From: Candidatus Faecivicinus avistercoris
GTDB taxonomy: Bacteria > Bacillota > Clostridia > Christensenellales > Aristaeellaceae
Direction of reading: 5' to 3'
Length of the DNA stretch: 43,872 bases
Assembly: GCA_018716805.1 (NCBI GenBank)
Contig: DVJL01000110.1
Location: 1-43,872, forward strand
Part shown: positions 42,830-43,872 of the stretch, one piece after another
How the letters are laid out: each line of letters begins with the position of its first letter
How positions within the stretch are numbered: position 1 is the first letter of the stretch
Made by a program: the position numbers and the translations under genes
Notes under the pieces: generated by a model
Told to the model about the DNA's origin: nothing
Seen by the model: only the letters and a program-made list of their open reading frames with translations
Database searches by the model: none

Positions 42830-43492
42830 ATGAACATGAAGCGCATCCTCGCCGCCTGTGCCGCCTGCGCGCTGATGCTGGGCGGGGCGCTGGCCGAAGG
42901 CGCTGAAGCGCCCGCGCCATTGGAAAGCGTCGCCGTCGAACCGGCGGCCGTCAAGGGCAGCCGCGACGTCGCATGGCCGGAGGAATACCTGATCACTTAT
43001 GAATACCAGCTTCCCGGCGGGCGCGTGAGCCAGATCACGCAAGGCCGCGACGCACAGGGCAACGTCTACTTCCAGTCCGATGGCGTGGAAACCCTGTTCG
43101 CTATGGACGGCGCGCACTACCGGATCTATCGCCCCGGCGCGGCGGGCGAACTCGTGCAACAGCCCGACATGTATTCCGAGGACTATGTGCAGGATCAGAT
43201 CTCCGCGCTGGTGGAATACGCCTCCAGGGCCAGCCAGTGGTATCTGGACGACGCGGTGTATGCGGGCGCGGGTGAGGTGGCCGGCCGGGCCTGCTCGATC
43301 TACACCTATGAGCGCGATTTTCTGAACTACACGCTGACCTGCACGATGGCCGTGGACGATGCCACCGGCCTGTGCCTGGAGTGGCGCACGCAGAACCGCG
43401 TCAGCGGCTACGAGCTCTCCGGCGGTGAAGGCGACTTCGTCTGCACCGCCTTCGCAACCGAGGACGTCGTCCTGCCGCTGGCCGCGGAGTAA
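42830..43492 (+). CDS. Secreted protein of unknown function
   Basis: This encodes 220 residues. The signal peptide ends ALA|E at about residue 22; no lipobox. The mature part begins with a Pro/Ala/Glu-rich stretch, then a beta-rich domain with YLITYEYQLPGGRVSQ, an RDAQGNVYFQSDG repeat-like turn, YRIYRPGAAGELV, AGRACSIYTYERDF and CTMAVDDATGLCLEW. That alternation of short strands is like domains of lipoprotein-localisation or DUF4412-type proteins, but I cannot assign it. AGGAGGG precedes the ATG. It is 44 bases downstream of the SDR gene and probably in its operon. Confidence 0.75.
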   Translation: MNMKRILAACAACALMLGGALAEGAEAPAPLESVAVEPAAVKGSRDVAWPEEYLITYEYQLPGGRVSQITQGRDAQGNVYFQSDGVETLFAMDGAHYRIYRPGAAGELVQQPDMYSEDYVQDQISALVEYASRASQWYLDDAVYAGAGEVAGRACSIYTYERDFLNYTLTCTMAVDDATGLCLEWRTQNRVSGYELSGGEGDFVCTAFATEDVVLPLAAE

Positions 43493-43522
43493 AAAACCGC
43501 CGCGGCAGACGGACGCTCGTCT

Positions 43523-43872
43523 AAACCCCGAAAGAGCGCGAGAGGGCCGCAGCCCTCTCGCAGTAAAATCGACTCCGACGGGAAGGTTGAAAACCCATGG
43601 GGTTTTCAAGTCGGCCAAGGCCGACCGGTTTTGACGATTTGGAAAATCGGCAAAATCGCCTCGCACGTCGGGCGCGGGTGCTGATTTTTGCGTCGGAAAA
43701 TCCCATTTCCCAGAGCAAAAATCGCTTCCTTGCAGTTTCCGCGCCCGGAAATCCAAAGGATTTCAGCGGAAACTGGTGGGGGTGGTCGGAGGCGCAGAAT
43801 CCGCAGGATTCTGCGATTTCGCCCAAGGGCAAAACTACCGCGGCTCAAATTGAAAATTTGAGCCGCGGCACC
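43523..43872 (-). repeat. Multi-hairpin dispersed repeat, copy C (runs to the window end)
   Basis: Same orientation as copy A. Tail GCGAGAGGGC/GCCCTCTCGC (43538-43561). Next comes an insert seen only here with GAAAACCCC/GGGGTTTTC (about 43590-43609) and GTCGGCC/GGCCGAC. Then a degenerate GTCGGGC stem, GATTTTTGC/GCAAAAATC (43683-43723), copy-specific stem CAGTTTCCGC/GCGGAAACTG with inner GGAAATCC/GGATTTC (43733-43775), GCAGAATCC stem, a decayed GTTTTGCC stem and the CCGCGGCTCAAATT stem ending at 43870. The head hairpin would lie beyond the window. Confidence 0.9.

Overview
The window looks like one contig of a GC-rich, Gram-positive-type (Clostridia-like) bacterium, probably a gut or host-associated anaerobe. 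Evidence: strong GGAGG ribosome binding sites, consensus sigma-A promoters (TTGACA-17-TATAAT), Opp/Lpl-type ABC transporters with separate binding proteins, a CDP-glycerol glycerophosphotransferase-like protein, GreA, a group III-like 6-phosphofructokinase, and ATC-hydrolase and DUF3786 proteins typical of Clostridia. The exact lineage is inference. There are no rRNA, phage, IS or CRISPR genes.

Layout. 1-2286: DUF3786 and ATC-hydrolase genes, then a small secreted protein. 2555-8260: alpha-L-fucosidase (GH29), undecaprenyl-diphosphatase, a FGGY sugar kinase and a phosphohexomutase. 8331-13860: GH125 alpha-mannosidase, polyphosphate kinase, phosphofructokinase, GreA. 14569-18920: a sialoside operon (two permeases, a truncated binding protein, a DapA/NanA-type aldolase, a cytoplasmic GH33 sialidase). 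19547-29399: a DIP1984-family protein and a peptide-uptake island (OppBCDF, alanine racemase, M20 amidohydrolase, M55 D-aminopeptidase) with its binding protein transcribed divergently. 29518-33727: a small HTH/membrane pair, a secreted SH3/phage-type lysozyme, TrmO, TatD. 33905-34247: four tRNAs. 34500-38294: a glycerophosphotransferase, a GH4 glycosidase, a broken MarR locus. 38541-43492: a radical SAM protein, a four-copy array of tiny membrane-peptide genes, an acetyltransferase, an extended SDR and a secreted protein.

Together the four glycosidases (fucose, mannose, sialic acid, galactose/glucose type) with sugar kinase, mutase and PFK suggest foraging on host-type glycans. The Opp/racemase/D-aminopeptidase set suggests scavenging of peptides that may contain D-amino acids, for example cell-wall peptides.

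The two least explained items are (1) four tandem 137-138-bp units at about 40390-40907, each encoding a 28-residue Val/Ala-rich single-span peptide with a Lys/Arg tail, and (2) a family of long multi-hairpin repeats (1490-1862, 3885-4230, 43523-43872) that start just after stop codons and contain one stem whose sequence changes between copies while its pairing is kept. Several genes are damaged (binding protein, MarR, radical SAM N-terminus), so real decay and sequence error both need to be considered.
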